From JAAYCI01 sp964371725 (GTDB lineage: Bacteria; Bacillota; Clostridia; Oscillospirales; Ruminococcaceae): DNA of 64,000 bases. The stretch covers positions 4,492 to 68,491 of the forward strand of contig CAYJNQ010000008.1 of assembly GCA_964371725.1 (NCBI GenBank), given 5' to 3'. This document shows positions 25,513 through 33,333 of this stretch, piece by piece. A program made the position numbers and the translations under genes. The notes under the pieces were generated by a model. The model searched no databases. It was given only the letters and a program-made list of their open reading frames with translations, and was not told where the DNA came from. Within the stretch, counting starts at the first letter, position 1. Each line of letters opens with the position of its first letter.

Positions 25513-26416
25513 GGTTTCCAAAGAAGAAGCGGGGATAAAACTGGGGCCGTTTTTACGCAGGCAGGGCCTGTCTGCTTCCTTAATTCGCAGCTTGAAATAC
25601 GAAAGCGAGGGTTTGCAAGTTGGCACAGAACGTGCCAAAACAAACCGTGTGTTGCAAAACGGGGAAACGGTGTGCGTGCAATTGCCACGGGAAGAAAACG
25701 CCGTACAGGCCGAAGAAATACCGCTGGAGATTGTGTATGAAGACGAGCATGTTATGGTGCTTAACAAACCGGCCGGGCTTGTAATGCACCCAACGAGAAG
25801 CCACAAGGGTGGCACCTTGGCAAATGGATTTGCTTATTTGATGAATCAGCGAAAAAATTCGGTTCTTTTTCGCCCGATTGGGCGGCTGGATGCCAATACC
25901 TCAGGGCTTGTTTTATGCGCGATGAATGCCTGTGTGGCGCCGCAACTTTTTAGTGGCCTTGAAAAGGTGTACTTGGCTCTTTTAGAGGGTGTTCTTTTGG
26001 AAGACGGCTGCGTGTCGGCACCGCTGATGCAACGAAATGACAGTGCCATTTTGCAATGTGTGAACCCTGCGGGGAAACCAAGCCAAACACAATATGCCGT
26101 GTTGGCATACAACGAAACAAGCACTTTTGTGGCACTGCGCCCCAAAACAGGAAGAACCCATCAAATTCGGGTGCATATGGCACATATCGGGCATCCCCTT
26201 CTGGGAGATGATCTGTATGGGGGAACATTGAGAGAGATACGGCGTCATGCTTTGCATTGTGCCGAAATCTCTTTTTACGGCTTTCAAAAAACGAAACAGT
26301 GTTTTGTTGCACAAATGCCCCGTGACATGAAGGACATTTTACGAACCGGTCGTTGGAATTGGAGCGGAAATGGTGAAAAATGGAGAGCTTGTCAAAGTTT
26401 CGACATAATTGTATAA
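25496..26416 (+). CDS. RluA/RluD-family pseudouridine synthase
   Basis: Converts specific uridines of rRNA or tRNA to pseudouridine. The catalytic Asp lies in IGRLDANTSGLVL, with Gly in place of the His more often seen in HRLDxxTSG. Other motifs are VLNKPAGLVMHPT and RPKTGRTHQIRVHMAHIGHPLLGD. The N-terminus (about 1-70) has an S4-like segment. The start ATG overlaps the thiN stop by 17 bases with no good ribosome binding site, so translation may depend on coupling. The target base cannot be assigned among RluA/C/D classes. Confidence 0.9.
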   Translation: MRLCFEVSKEEAGIKLGPFLRRQGLSASLIRSLKYESEGLQVGTERAKTNRVLQNGETVCVQLPREENAVQAEEIPLEIVYEDEHVMVLNKPAGLVMHPTRSHKGGTLANGFAYLMNQRKNSVLFRPIGRLDANTSGLVLCAMNACVAPQLFSGLEKVYLALLEGVLLEDGCVSAPLMQRNDSAILQCVNPAGKPSQTQYAVLAYNETSTFVALRPKTGRTHQIRVHMAHIGHPLLGDDLYGGTLREIRRHALHCAEISFYGFQKTKQCFVAQMPRDMKDILRTGRWNWSGNGEKWRACQSFDIIV

Positions 26417-26417
26417 T
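26389..26417 (+). promoter_or_regulatory. Sigma-A promoter of the M23 peptidase gene, with a Spo0A-box-like heptamer in its spacer
   Basis: TTGTCA (26389-26394), 17 bases, TATAAT (26412-26417). The spacer contains TTCGACA (26399-26405), the reverse complement of TGTCGAA, which matches the core Spo0A box. The promoter is well supported; the regulator site is a guess. Confidence 0.8.
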
Positions 26418-26499
26418 ATAATACTATGAATGAAATCAACTTCATGTTGGTTGTCACCGTTTAAAGCCCCGCATTTTTACAAGTTTTTGGAGATGAGTA

Positions 26500-28569
26500 T
26501 TGAACCCGAAAGAAGAGCAAGCGCAAAAGGCAAAACAAACTTTGGACGAGTTGCCTTCCACACAAAGTGCTGAAAAAGCGTTCAATCATACAGAAGGTCC
26601 TTTTTTGCAAGAGGAGAAAACAACACAAGCTTCGGAACAACCATCCGAGGCTTTTTTGGCGTCTCATAAAAGTAGAACGAATGAGGAAAAAGCACAAAGC
26701 GAAAAAGTGCACCTGCAAGAGATGAAAAATGGGGCAGATGCCTTGAACGCAAGGCGAGAAAGTTCGCCGAAAAACCAGAAGGCACAGGCGGCAAAAGCAC
26801 AGTACACCCATTCAAAAAAGAAAATAAAAGGGCCTCACAACAATGAGTCGATGCCAATGTGGCAAAAGCCGTTTCATGCCCTTGGGGCATGGTTCTATTT
26901 TTTGGGGTTTGCGGCCGAATGCCGCGTGCGTTGGTTTTCTCGCATTGTAAGTGAAGCCTTCATTTTATTTGTACAATTGGGTCTTTGGGTGCTTCGCAAT
27001 GTATCACTTCTGTTTGTGCGCTTATTTAAAGAGGTACTGCACAGCATAATCGAGCCTTTTGTGCGCATCAAAAAGGGGCTTTCGAACATACGCAGGGTGA
27101 TGCGAGACGAACAGAAAAAAGCGGGGGGAAGCCCTGTGAAAGCGGCTTTCCTATATTTTAAAGCCGGGATGCAAAGCCATGGGCATCTGTTTGAGAATCT
27201 CGTTAGCATTTTTGCACCGGGCGTAGCGGTTTTGGTGCTGGTGTTTTTGGCATATTCGGTTATCAACACGCAGTATGGGCTGGAAGTTAGCATTCAGGGC
27301 GAAACCATTGGCTACATCGAAAATGAAACCGTGCTGGAGGATGCAAAAGCCATTTTGCGTGGTCGTTTGCGTTTGGCAGGTGACCAAAACATGGAGGACT
27401 GGCAATTTGACTCTACCCTTGAGCTGGCAAGGGCGGATGCTTTTACCACACAGGACCAACTTGTAAATGCGATGTTGCTCAGTGGTTCTGCCGAGGTTGT
27501 GGAGGCAACGGGTCTATATGTGGACAATGAGTTGCTTGCCATCACACAAGACGGGGAAGAACTTAGCAATTATTTAAATGACACCTTGGATGCATTTGCA
27601 CAGCAAGTGCCGGAGGATGCGGAAGTATCCTTCGTCAACACTGTGGAGTGTGACCCCGAGGCCGATGAGGTTTTCTTGAATTCCGGTTTGCAAAGTTTTG
27701 ATGAACTGCTTACAACGCTGGATAGCACGGTGCGTGAAGAAGTGAGCTACACCGTGCAGGAAGGGGACACCCTTGGAGACATAGCCGGCCGCTACAACCT
27801 TTTGTTTGAAACACTGCTCTTGCGCAACCCGCAGTTTGAAGGGGAGGATATCGATTTTGTGCCCGAAGAGGGAACGGAGCTGTTGATTCAAAGGGCAGAA
27901 CCCTTTTTACAAGTGCAAACCATTGTGCAAGACGTGTATACAGAAACCCTGCCGTTCCCCGTGGAAGAACAACCGGTAGACGACAAGCCGGAAGGTTTTC
28001 GCGGTGTGCTGCAGACCGGGGAAGATGGTGTGCAACAGGTACAAGACGAACTGATTTATATCGACGGTGAACTGGTGGAGAGAACGCGCCAAACAGATTT
28101 AACTTCAGTGGTGCAAGAGCCTGTGCCGGAAATTGTGCAAATTGGAACCGTGGATGTGACGAGCCGAACATTGAACGAGTTTAGCCCGGTGTATACTTGG
28201 CCCGTGCCCGATTATCTCTATTCCAGCCGCGGCGGTGGGCCGGGGATGTCACATCGTGGACGCGACATCAATGCGCCTGAAGGCACACCGGTGTATGCGT
28301 GCAATGCAGGTGTTGTAACCACGGCCGGCTGGCACGACAGCTACGGAAACTATGTGGTGATAGACCATCCGGATGGTTTGAGAACCTTGTATGCGCACAA
28401 TTCTTTCTTGCATGTAACGGAGGGGCAAGAGGTGATGCAAAACGAACTGATTGCCAATGTGGGCAATACGGGCTTTTCCTTTGGTGCGCACTTGCATTTG
28501 GAATTCCAAGAGCAAAGCGGAGCACTGCTGAACCCCGATGATTATGTGGTGGCACCACATGGGTTCTAA
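26500..28569 (+). CDS. Membrane-anchored M23 endopeptidase with LysM and G5 domains
   Basis: A probable cell-wall hydrolase, 689 residues. A highly charged cytoplasmic region of about 125 residues (Lys/Glu/Gln rich) leads to an amphipathic stretch and a membrane helix at about 238-256. Outside are a LysM domain at about 415-460, a G5 domain at about 468-550, and a C-terminal M23 peptidase domain. The zinc ligands of the peptidase are intact: H585-RGR-D589 and H664-L-H666. The start is TTG at 26500 after GGAG; the amino acid composition of the N-terminus is unusual, so the start is less certain. It is a single-gene unit with its own promoter. Domain order resembles clostridial peptidoglycan DD-endopeptidases; the exact bond cut is unknown. 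Confidence 0.9.
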   Translation: MNPKEEQAQKAKQTLDELPSTQSAEKAFNHTEGPFLQEEKTTQASEQPSEAFLASHKSRTNEEKAQSEKVHLQEMKNGADALNARRESSPKNQKAQAAKAQYTHSKKKIKGPHNNESMPMWQKPFHALGAWFYFLGFAAECRVRWFSRIVSEAFILFVQLGLWVLRNVSLLFVRLFKEVLHSIIEPFVRIKKGLSNIRRVMRDEQKKAGGSPVKAAFLYFKAGMQSHGHLFENLVSIFAPGVAVLVLVFLAYSVINTQYGLEVSIQGETIGYIENETVLEDAKAILRGRLRLAGDQNMEDWQFDSTLELARADAFTTQDQLVNAMLLSGSAEVVEATGLYVDNELLAITQDGEELSNYLNDTLDAFAQQVPEDAEVSFVNTVECDPEADEVFLNSGLQSFDELLTTLDSTVREEVSYTVQEGDTLGDIAGRYNLLFETLLLRNPQFEGEDIDFVPEEGTELLIQRAEPFLQVQTIVQDVYTETLPFPVEEQPVDDKPEGFRGVLQTGEDGVQQVQDELIYIDGELVERTRQTDLTSVVQEPVPEIVQIGTVDVTSRTLNEFSPVYTWPVPDYLYSSRGGGPGMSHRGRDINAPEGTPVYACNAGVVTTAGWHDSYGNYVVIDHPDGLRTLYAHNSFLHVTEGQEVMQNELIANVGNTGFSFGAHLHLEFQEQSGALLNPDDYVVAPHGF

Positions 28570-28590
28570 GAAATTGTTTTATTTCCAAAT

Positions 28591-28616
28591 TGTAAACATT
28601 TATTTAACGGTTTACA
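28591..28616. promoter_or_regulatory. Inverted repeat upstream of murA promoter
   Basis: TGTAAAC (28591-28597) and GTTTACA (28610-28616) are perfect inverted 7-mers separated by 12 bases, immediately before the -35 box of the murA promoter. There is no T run, so a terminator for the M23 gene is unlikely; a protein-binding site is possible. Confidence 0.4.
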
Positions 28617-28618
28617 GT

Positions 28619-28646
28619 TTGCAAGTGCTATGAAATATGCTATACT
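28619..28646 (+). promoter_or_regulatory. Extended -10 promoter of murA
   Basis: TTGCAA (28619-28624), 16 bases, TATACT (28641-28646), with TGC directly before the -10 box (extended -10). About 110 bases of leader follow before the TTG start. Confidence 0.75.
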
Positions 28647-28758
28647 GTATAAGATGTTTTAGCTGGACTTTTTAGTGCACCGCGTGGGATGTGGCGGGCA
28701 CAATGGAATATACGGATGGTTTCATTTCATTTCGAAGGAGTCTCGGAGGAGTCAACGA

Positions 28759-30042
28759 TTGGAAAAATATATCATACACGGTGGTCGTCCACTTCGAGGA
28801 GAAGTGGATATCAGTGGTGCGAAGAATGCGGCCGTGGCCATTTTGCCGGCCACGGTTTTGGCTGGCGGCAAATGTGTTTTAGAAAATTTGCCCTCTATTA
28901 GTGATGTGTATGCTTCCACGCAAATTTTGCGTGCCATGGGCGCCAGTGTGCGGGTTTTGAACCGCACCACGGTTGAAATTGATACAAGCAAGCTCAACAC
29001 CACAACCGTTCCGGAAGATTTTTCAAGAAAAATGCGGGCGTCTTATTATTTCCTGGGCGCATTCTTGGGCCGGTTTGGTGAGGCGGCTGCGGCCATGCCC
29101 GGCGGATGTGATTTGGGGCCGCGCCCCATTGACCAACACCTCAAAGCGTTCACCTCATTGGGTGCCGAAGAGTATATGGAAAAAGGTGTTGTGCATGTGA
29201 AAGCCAACCGCCTGGTGGGCAGCCATGTGTTCTTCGACACAGTAAGCGTTGGGGCTACCATCAATGCCATGCTTGCCTCTGTGCGCGCCGAGGGCATGAC
29301 GGTGCTTGAAAACGTTGCCAAAGAACCCCACATTGTGGATGTTGCCAATTTCTTGAACACAATGGGAGCCGATGTACGCGGTGCCGGCACCGATGTGATT
29401 AAAATTCGCGGTGTTCAAAAAATGTTTGGCGGCACATACTCCATCATCCCCGACCAAATCGAGGCCGGCAGTTTTATGGTGGCGGCAGCCATTACAAAGG
29501 GGGATGTTCTGGTTCAAAATGTCATTCCAAAACACTTGGAGCCCATCACGGCAAAGCTAGAGAGAGCCGGTGCCATTGTGGAGGAATATGACGAGGCAGT
29601 GCGCGTGAAAGCAAGTGGCATTTTGCGTGCCACCAATATTAAAACCATGCCGCATCCTGGGTTTCCCACCGATATGCAACCGCTTATGACGGCGCTTTTA
29701 AGTGTTGCAGAGGGAACCTCGATTGTGACAGAGGCCATTTGGGACAACCGCTTTCGTTATGCGGATGAGCTTGCCCGCATGGGTGCCAACATTCAAGTGG
29801 ACGGGCGTGTGGCCGTGGTAGAGGGCGTGCCGCATTTGCAAGGCGCACCGGTTTGCGCCTCTGATTTGCGCGCAGGTTGTGCCTTGGTGATGGCAGGCCT
29901 TGCCGCCGGCGGTATTACCGAAGTGGAGGAAATTAGCCATATTGAACGCGGTTATGAAAACCTAGTGGAAAAACTTCGGGGGCTTGGCGCGGATATTTAC
30001 AGCAGTGGAGCTCCAAAAAGCACGTTACAACAAGCGTTTTAA
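28759..30042 (+). CDS. murA: UDP-N-acetylglucosamine 1-carboxyvinyltransferase
   Basis: First committed step of peptidoglycan precursor synthesis: enolpyruvyl transfer from PEP to UDP-GlcNAc. The catalytic Cys is C117 in AAMPGGCDLGPRPID, so a fosfomycin-sensitive form is expected. The N-terminal GAKNAAVAILPATVLA is the conserved substrate site. The start is TTG at 28759, with CGGAGGAG nine bases before. Length of 427 is standard. Bacillota often have two paralogues (MurA1/MurA2); which one this is cannot be told here. Confidence 0.96.
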   Translation: MEKYIIHGGRPLRGEVDISGAKNAAVAILPATVLAGGKCVLENLPSISDVYASTQILRAMGASVRVLNRTTVEIDTSKLNTTTVPEDFSRKMRASYYFLGAFLGRFGEAAAAMPGGCDLGPRPIDQHLKAFTSLGAEEYMEKGVVHVKANRLVGSHVFFDTVSVGATINAMLASVRAEGMTVLENVAKEPHIVDVANFLNTMGADVRGAGTDVIKIRGVQKMFGGTYSIIPDQIEAGSFMVAAAITKGDVLVQNVIPKHLEPITAKLERAGAIVEEYDEAVRVKASGILRATNIKTMPHPGFPTDMQPLMTALLSVAEGTSIVTEAIWDNRFRYADELARMGANIQVDGRVAVVEGVPHLQGAPVCASDLRAGCALVMAGLAAGGITEVEEISHIERGYENLVEKLRGLGADIYSSGAPKSTLQQAF

Positions 30043-30058
30043 TGCTTTTAAGAAACAC

Positions 30059-30098
30059 AAGTGGCAGGGCGCATCAATACCCGGCCGCTTTTTTCTTT
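30059..30098 (+). terminator. Terminator after murA
   Basis: AAGTGGCAGGG (30059-30069) pairs with CCCGGCCGCTT (30080-30090), with one wobble and a small bulge, and TTTT follows. About 150 bases of sequence without a recognised gene lie between it and the walJ start. Confidence 0.72.
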
Positions 30099-30255
30099 AT
30101 AGGATATTGGCACATTATACGGTGCCTTTGTTTGAAAAGAAGACCAAGAGGGAAAATAGGCACACGCCATATTCTGAACGGTGGCATGGCAGTTCCGCCG
30201 TGGAAGCCGGGCTGTTTGCGTGTGCAAAGTAGGGAAAGGGATCGGTGATTTCCGG

Positions 30256-31059
30256 ATGGCAAGGTTTATTACATTGTGCAGCGGTTCCTCCGGGAATGCG
30301 GCTGTGCTGGAAGAAGATGGACAATTTCTGCTGATTGATGCGGGTGTTTCATGCCGCAATCTATGCAAAAAAATAGAGGAAGCCGGACTTTCGCTATCGG
30401 GGTTGTGCGGTTTGCTTATCACACATGAACACATAGACCATATTAAAGGCGTGGAGGTGTTCACACGCCGCATTGAGGTGCCCGTTTTGGCTTCTGCTGC
30501 TACACTGGAGGCTTTGCGGCAAAAGAGGCAACTTTCCAAACAGGTGCAAAGTCTGCCTTTGGAAGAAGGCGTTTGCATACAAGTGGGTGGATTTTGTGTA
30601 GAGGGTTTTGCGGCCCCTCACGATGCGGCCGGTTGTTTTGGCTTTTCCATTGAAACCCCCAAAAAAGCAAACATGGCCATCGCCACCGATTTGGGGCTTT
30701 TGTGCGAAAACAACTTTCGACGGCTTCAAAAGGCACAACTTGTGGCCATAGAGGCAAACTACGATGATCACATGCTCAAGTTGAGTGCCTATCCGGCATC
30801 CATCAAACAGAGAATTCGCTCGAAATACGGTCATCTTTCCAATACAGACAGCGCAGCGGCCGTGGTGGCCTTGGTGGTGGGGGGGCTGCGTAAAGTGGTG
30901 CTCTGCCATCTCAGTGCCGACAACAACCACCCGGACAGGGTGATGGCCTGCCTAGAAAACACCTTTTCACAGAGCGGCCACACCTGCCCGCCCGATTGTG
31001 ATATTCAAATTGCACCGCGCCATACAAAAGGCCGGTGGATGGCATTTGGGGAAGGATAG
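30256..31059 (+). CDS. walJ: MBL-fold metallohydrolase, WalJ/YycJ family
   Basis: Metallo-beta-lactamase-fold protein of 267 residues starting MARFITLCSGSSGNAAVLEE, the WalJ/YycJ signature. The metal motif is THEHIDHIKGV. YycJ-type proteins are linked to DNA repair (5'-3' exonuclease activity is described) and to cell-cycle/wall coordination in Bacillota. Here it is followed by rlmH, as in the wal locus, but walRKHI and htrA are absent. The ATG at 30256 is chosen on homology; the ribosome binding site is weak (GGGAAAGGG is too far). Confidence 0.88.
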   Translation: MARFITLCSGSSGNAAVLEEDGQFLLIDAGVSCRNLCKKIEEAGLSLSGLCGLLITHEHIDHIKGVEVFTRRIEVPVLASAATLEALRQKRQLSKQVQSLPLEEGVCIQVGGFCVEGFAAPHDAAGCFGFSIETPKKANMAIATDLGLLCENNFRRLQKAQLVAIEANYDDHMLKLSAYPASIKQRIRSKYGHLSNTDSAAAVVALVVGGLRKVVLCHLSADNNHPDRVMACLENTFSQSGHTCPPDCDIQIAPRHTKGRWMAFGEG

Positions 31060-31063
31060 ATAC

Positions 31064-31540
31064 ATGCAAAAAATCACCTTGATTTGCATGGGGAAAATGA
31101 CAAAACCCTATGCCGAGCTTGTGCATGAATACGAAAAGCGCCTTGCCAATTTATGTCAATTTTCTGTGGTGGAACTGGCCGAAGTGGCCTTACGAGAAAA
31201 AAACCTTTCCGAAAAACAGATAAGGCAAGCTTTGGAAAAGGAAGGGGAGCATATTTTGGCCACTTTGCCAAAACAAGTGCGTGTTGCCGCGCTGTGTGTA
31301 GAGGGAAAAGAATTGGATAGCCATATGTTTTCGCATTGGCTTGCCCAAAGAGAGCCTTTTGCACATGTGGCTTTGCTCATCGGGTCATCACATGGTTTGT
31401 CACAACAGGTGAAAGACAGGGCAGACATGAAAATATCGCTTTCTCGCATGACCTTACCACACCAGCTTGCACGCCTTGTTCTAACAGAGCAAGTGTATCG
31501 TGCACAGATGATACAAGCCGGAAGTGCCTACCACAAATAG
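31064..31540 (+). CDS. rlmH: 23S rRNA pseudouridine-1915 N3-methyltransferase
   Basis: SPOUT-class methylase of 158 residues acting on the 70S ribosome. The knot motifs are LLIGSSHGLS and SLSRMTLPHQLARLVLTEQVYRAQMI with a terminal GSAYHK, which is diagnostic. The ATG at 31064 has GGAAGGA upstream. It lies four bases after walJ, a conserved pairing. Confidence 0.96.
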   Translation: MQKITLICMGKMTKPYAELVHEYEKRLANLCQFSVVELAEVALREKNLSEKQIRQALEKEGEHILATLPKQVRVAALCVEGKELDSHMFSHWLAQREPFAHVALLIGSSHGLSQQVKDRADMKISLSRMTLPHQLARLVLTEQVYRAQMIQAGSAYHK

Positions 31541-31590
31541 CGTGTTTTCAAGCAATTTGTCAACAAGGAAATGATGGGACGGTTGATGAC

Positions 31591-33318
31591 ATGAAATCCA
31601 TCCGAGAAAGTTTAAAGGGCGTGGGAAATGCCTTGTGGCTGGGGCCACTGTTCAAGTGGTTGGAAGCGGTTTTGGAGCTATTGGTGCCCTTGATAACAGC
31701 CGGCATCATTGATGTCGGCGTGGCAAACCGAGATGCAAGCTATGTGCTCAGCCGTGGTGTACTCATGGTTTTTCTGGCGGTGCTCGGCGCTTTGTTTGCA
31801 TTGATTTGCCAGTATTATGCGGCAAAGGTCAGTGCCAAGTTTGGCAAACAAATGCGCAGCCGTGTGTTTTCTCATGCCATGGGGCTTTCTCAGGCCCAGG
31901 TGGAAAAGTTGGGGCGCGAGCGCTTGAGTGTGGGCATCACAAACGATGTGCATCAAATACAAGCGGCCTTGAATATGTTACTTCGTCTTGGAACACGTGT
32001 TCCTTTTTTAACAGCAGGGGCCATCTTGATGGCCGGTGTACTCAATGTGTATGCCGGCCTTGTGTACGGTTTGGCCACATTGTTCATTTGTTTTGCGCTT
32101 GTGCTTATCATGCGAAAAACCTTGGGAAAATATGCGTATATTCAGCAAGGCCAAGACGATTTGTTTCGCAAAGCATTGGAAAATTTGGAAGGTGTGCGTG
32201 TGATTCGCGCCTTTTCAAAACAAAATCAGGAACAGCGTGCATTCGATGAAAGCGCACAGGGGCTGGGGCGCATTTTAATTCACACCGGCCGTATTTCGGC
32301 ATTGATGAACCCAGCAGCCGGCGTGGTGGCAAATCTTGCCATTGTGGCGGTGGTGTGGTTTGGTGCCAATGCCGTAAACCTTGGCCAAATGCTGACGGGC
32401 GACATCATAGCGCTTGTGAATTATATGATGCAAATTTTGGTGGGTTTGCTGATGGCAACCAATTTGCTGGTGCTGTTCACGAGGGCGATGGCCAGCGCCA
32501 AACGCGTAGAGGCACTGTTGGAAGAAAAACCGGAAATTGTAGATGGAAGCGGCGCCGAGATGCAAGAAGATGCACCTGCCTTTTCATTTTCCAAGGTGGG
32601 ATTTCGATATGATGACGGAGCCGAGAACGCCGTGAGCGACATCGATTTATTGGCATGGCCCGGGCAAAATGTGGGCATCATAGGCGGCACCGGAAGTGGA
32701 AAAAGCACGTTGATACATTTGCTTGTGCGCCATTATGATGCAACACAGGGCGTGGTGGCCGTGTTTGGCGAGGATGTGCGTGACTATGCATTGCAACCGC
32801 TGCGAAGTTGTTTTGGCATGGTGATGCAAGGGGCACGGCTTTTTTCGAAAAGCATACGTGAAAATTTGCTGATGGCTGCACCACAGGCACAGGAGGAACA
32901 GTTGTGGCAGGCCCTGCAGGCCGCGCAAGCCGCCGATTTTGTGCGTGAAAAACCAGAAGGGCTGGACAGTGTTTTACAAGAGGGTGGTGGTGGGCTTTCC
33001 GGTGGGCAGCGTCAACGCCTGCTGATTGCACGTGCTCTATTGCGAAAACCGCGTATCCTGGTGTTGGATGATGCGGCCTCGGCGCTGGATTATGCCACGG
33101 AAGCGGCTTTGCGAGAAAGTTTGAAAACCTGGAAAACCGAGGCGGGGGCGAGCCTCACCACCCTAACGGTAAGCCAGCGGGTTGCTTCCATTCGCGCTTG
33201 TGATGCCGTTTATGTGATGGAGGAAGGGCGCGTGGTGGCTTCGGGAACACATGATACGCTACTCAAAACCAGCGAATTGTATCTTGAAATTTGCCAATCG
33301 CAAGGGGTGTGCTCATAA
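31591..33318 (+). CDS. Heterodimeric ABC exporter subunit with degenerate catalytic base
   Basis: Type IV ABC exporter half-transporter of 575 residues with six membrane helices and one nucleotide-binding domain. Walker A is GGTGSGKST (K371). The signature is canonical, L469-S-G-G-Q473. Walker B ends in LVLDD: the residue that should be the catalytic Glu is Asp494. This is the hallmark of the degenerate half in BmrC/BmrD- or TM287/288-type pairs. It is encoded 15 bases before its partner. The ATG at 31591 is the most downstream plausible start; the ribosome binding site is weak. The substrate (drug, lipid or peptide) is unknown. Confidence 0.9.
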   Translation: MKSIRESLKGVGNALWLGPLFKWLEAVLELLVPLITAGIIDVGVANRDASYVLSRGVLMVFLAVLGALFALICQYYAAKVSAKFGKQMRSRVFSHAMGLSQAQVEKLGRERLSVGITNDVHQIQAALNMLLRLGTRVPFLTAGAILMAGVLNVYAGLVYGLATLFICFALVLIMRKTLGKYAYIQQGQDDLFRKALENLEGVRVIRAFSKQNQEQRAFDESAQGLGRILIHTGRISALMNPAAGVVANLAIVAVVWFGANAVNLGQMLTGDIIALVNYMMQILVGLLMATNLLVLFTRAMASAKRVEALLEEKPEIVDGSGAEMQEDAPAFSFSKVGFRYDDGAENAVSDIDLLAWPGQNVGIIGGTGSGKSTLIHLLVRHYDATQGVVAVFGEDVRDYALQPLRSCFGMVMQGARLFSKSIRENLLMAAPQAQEEQLWQALQAAQAADFVREKPEGLDSVLQEGGGGLSGGQRQRLLIARALLRKPRILVLDDAASALDYATEAALRESLKTWKTEAGASLTTLTVSQRVASIRACDAVYVMEEGRVVASGTHDTLLKTSELYLEICQSQGVCS

Positions 33319-33333
33319 CACCGGGGTGATGTG

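Noticed and set aside
31336..31590. N-terminal extension of the first ABC subunit through rlmH
   Set aside because: It overlaps the end of rlmH by over 200 bases; the half-transporter homology begins at the ATG at 31591.
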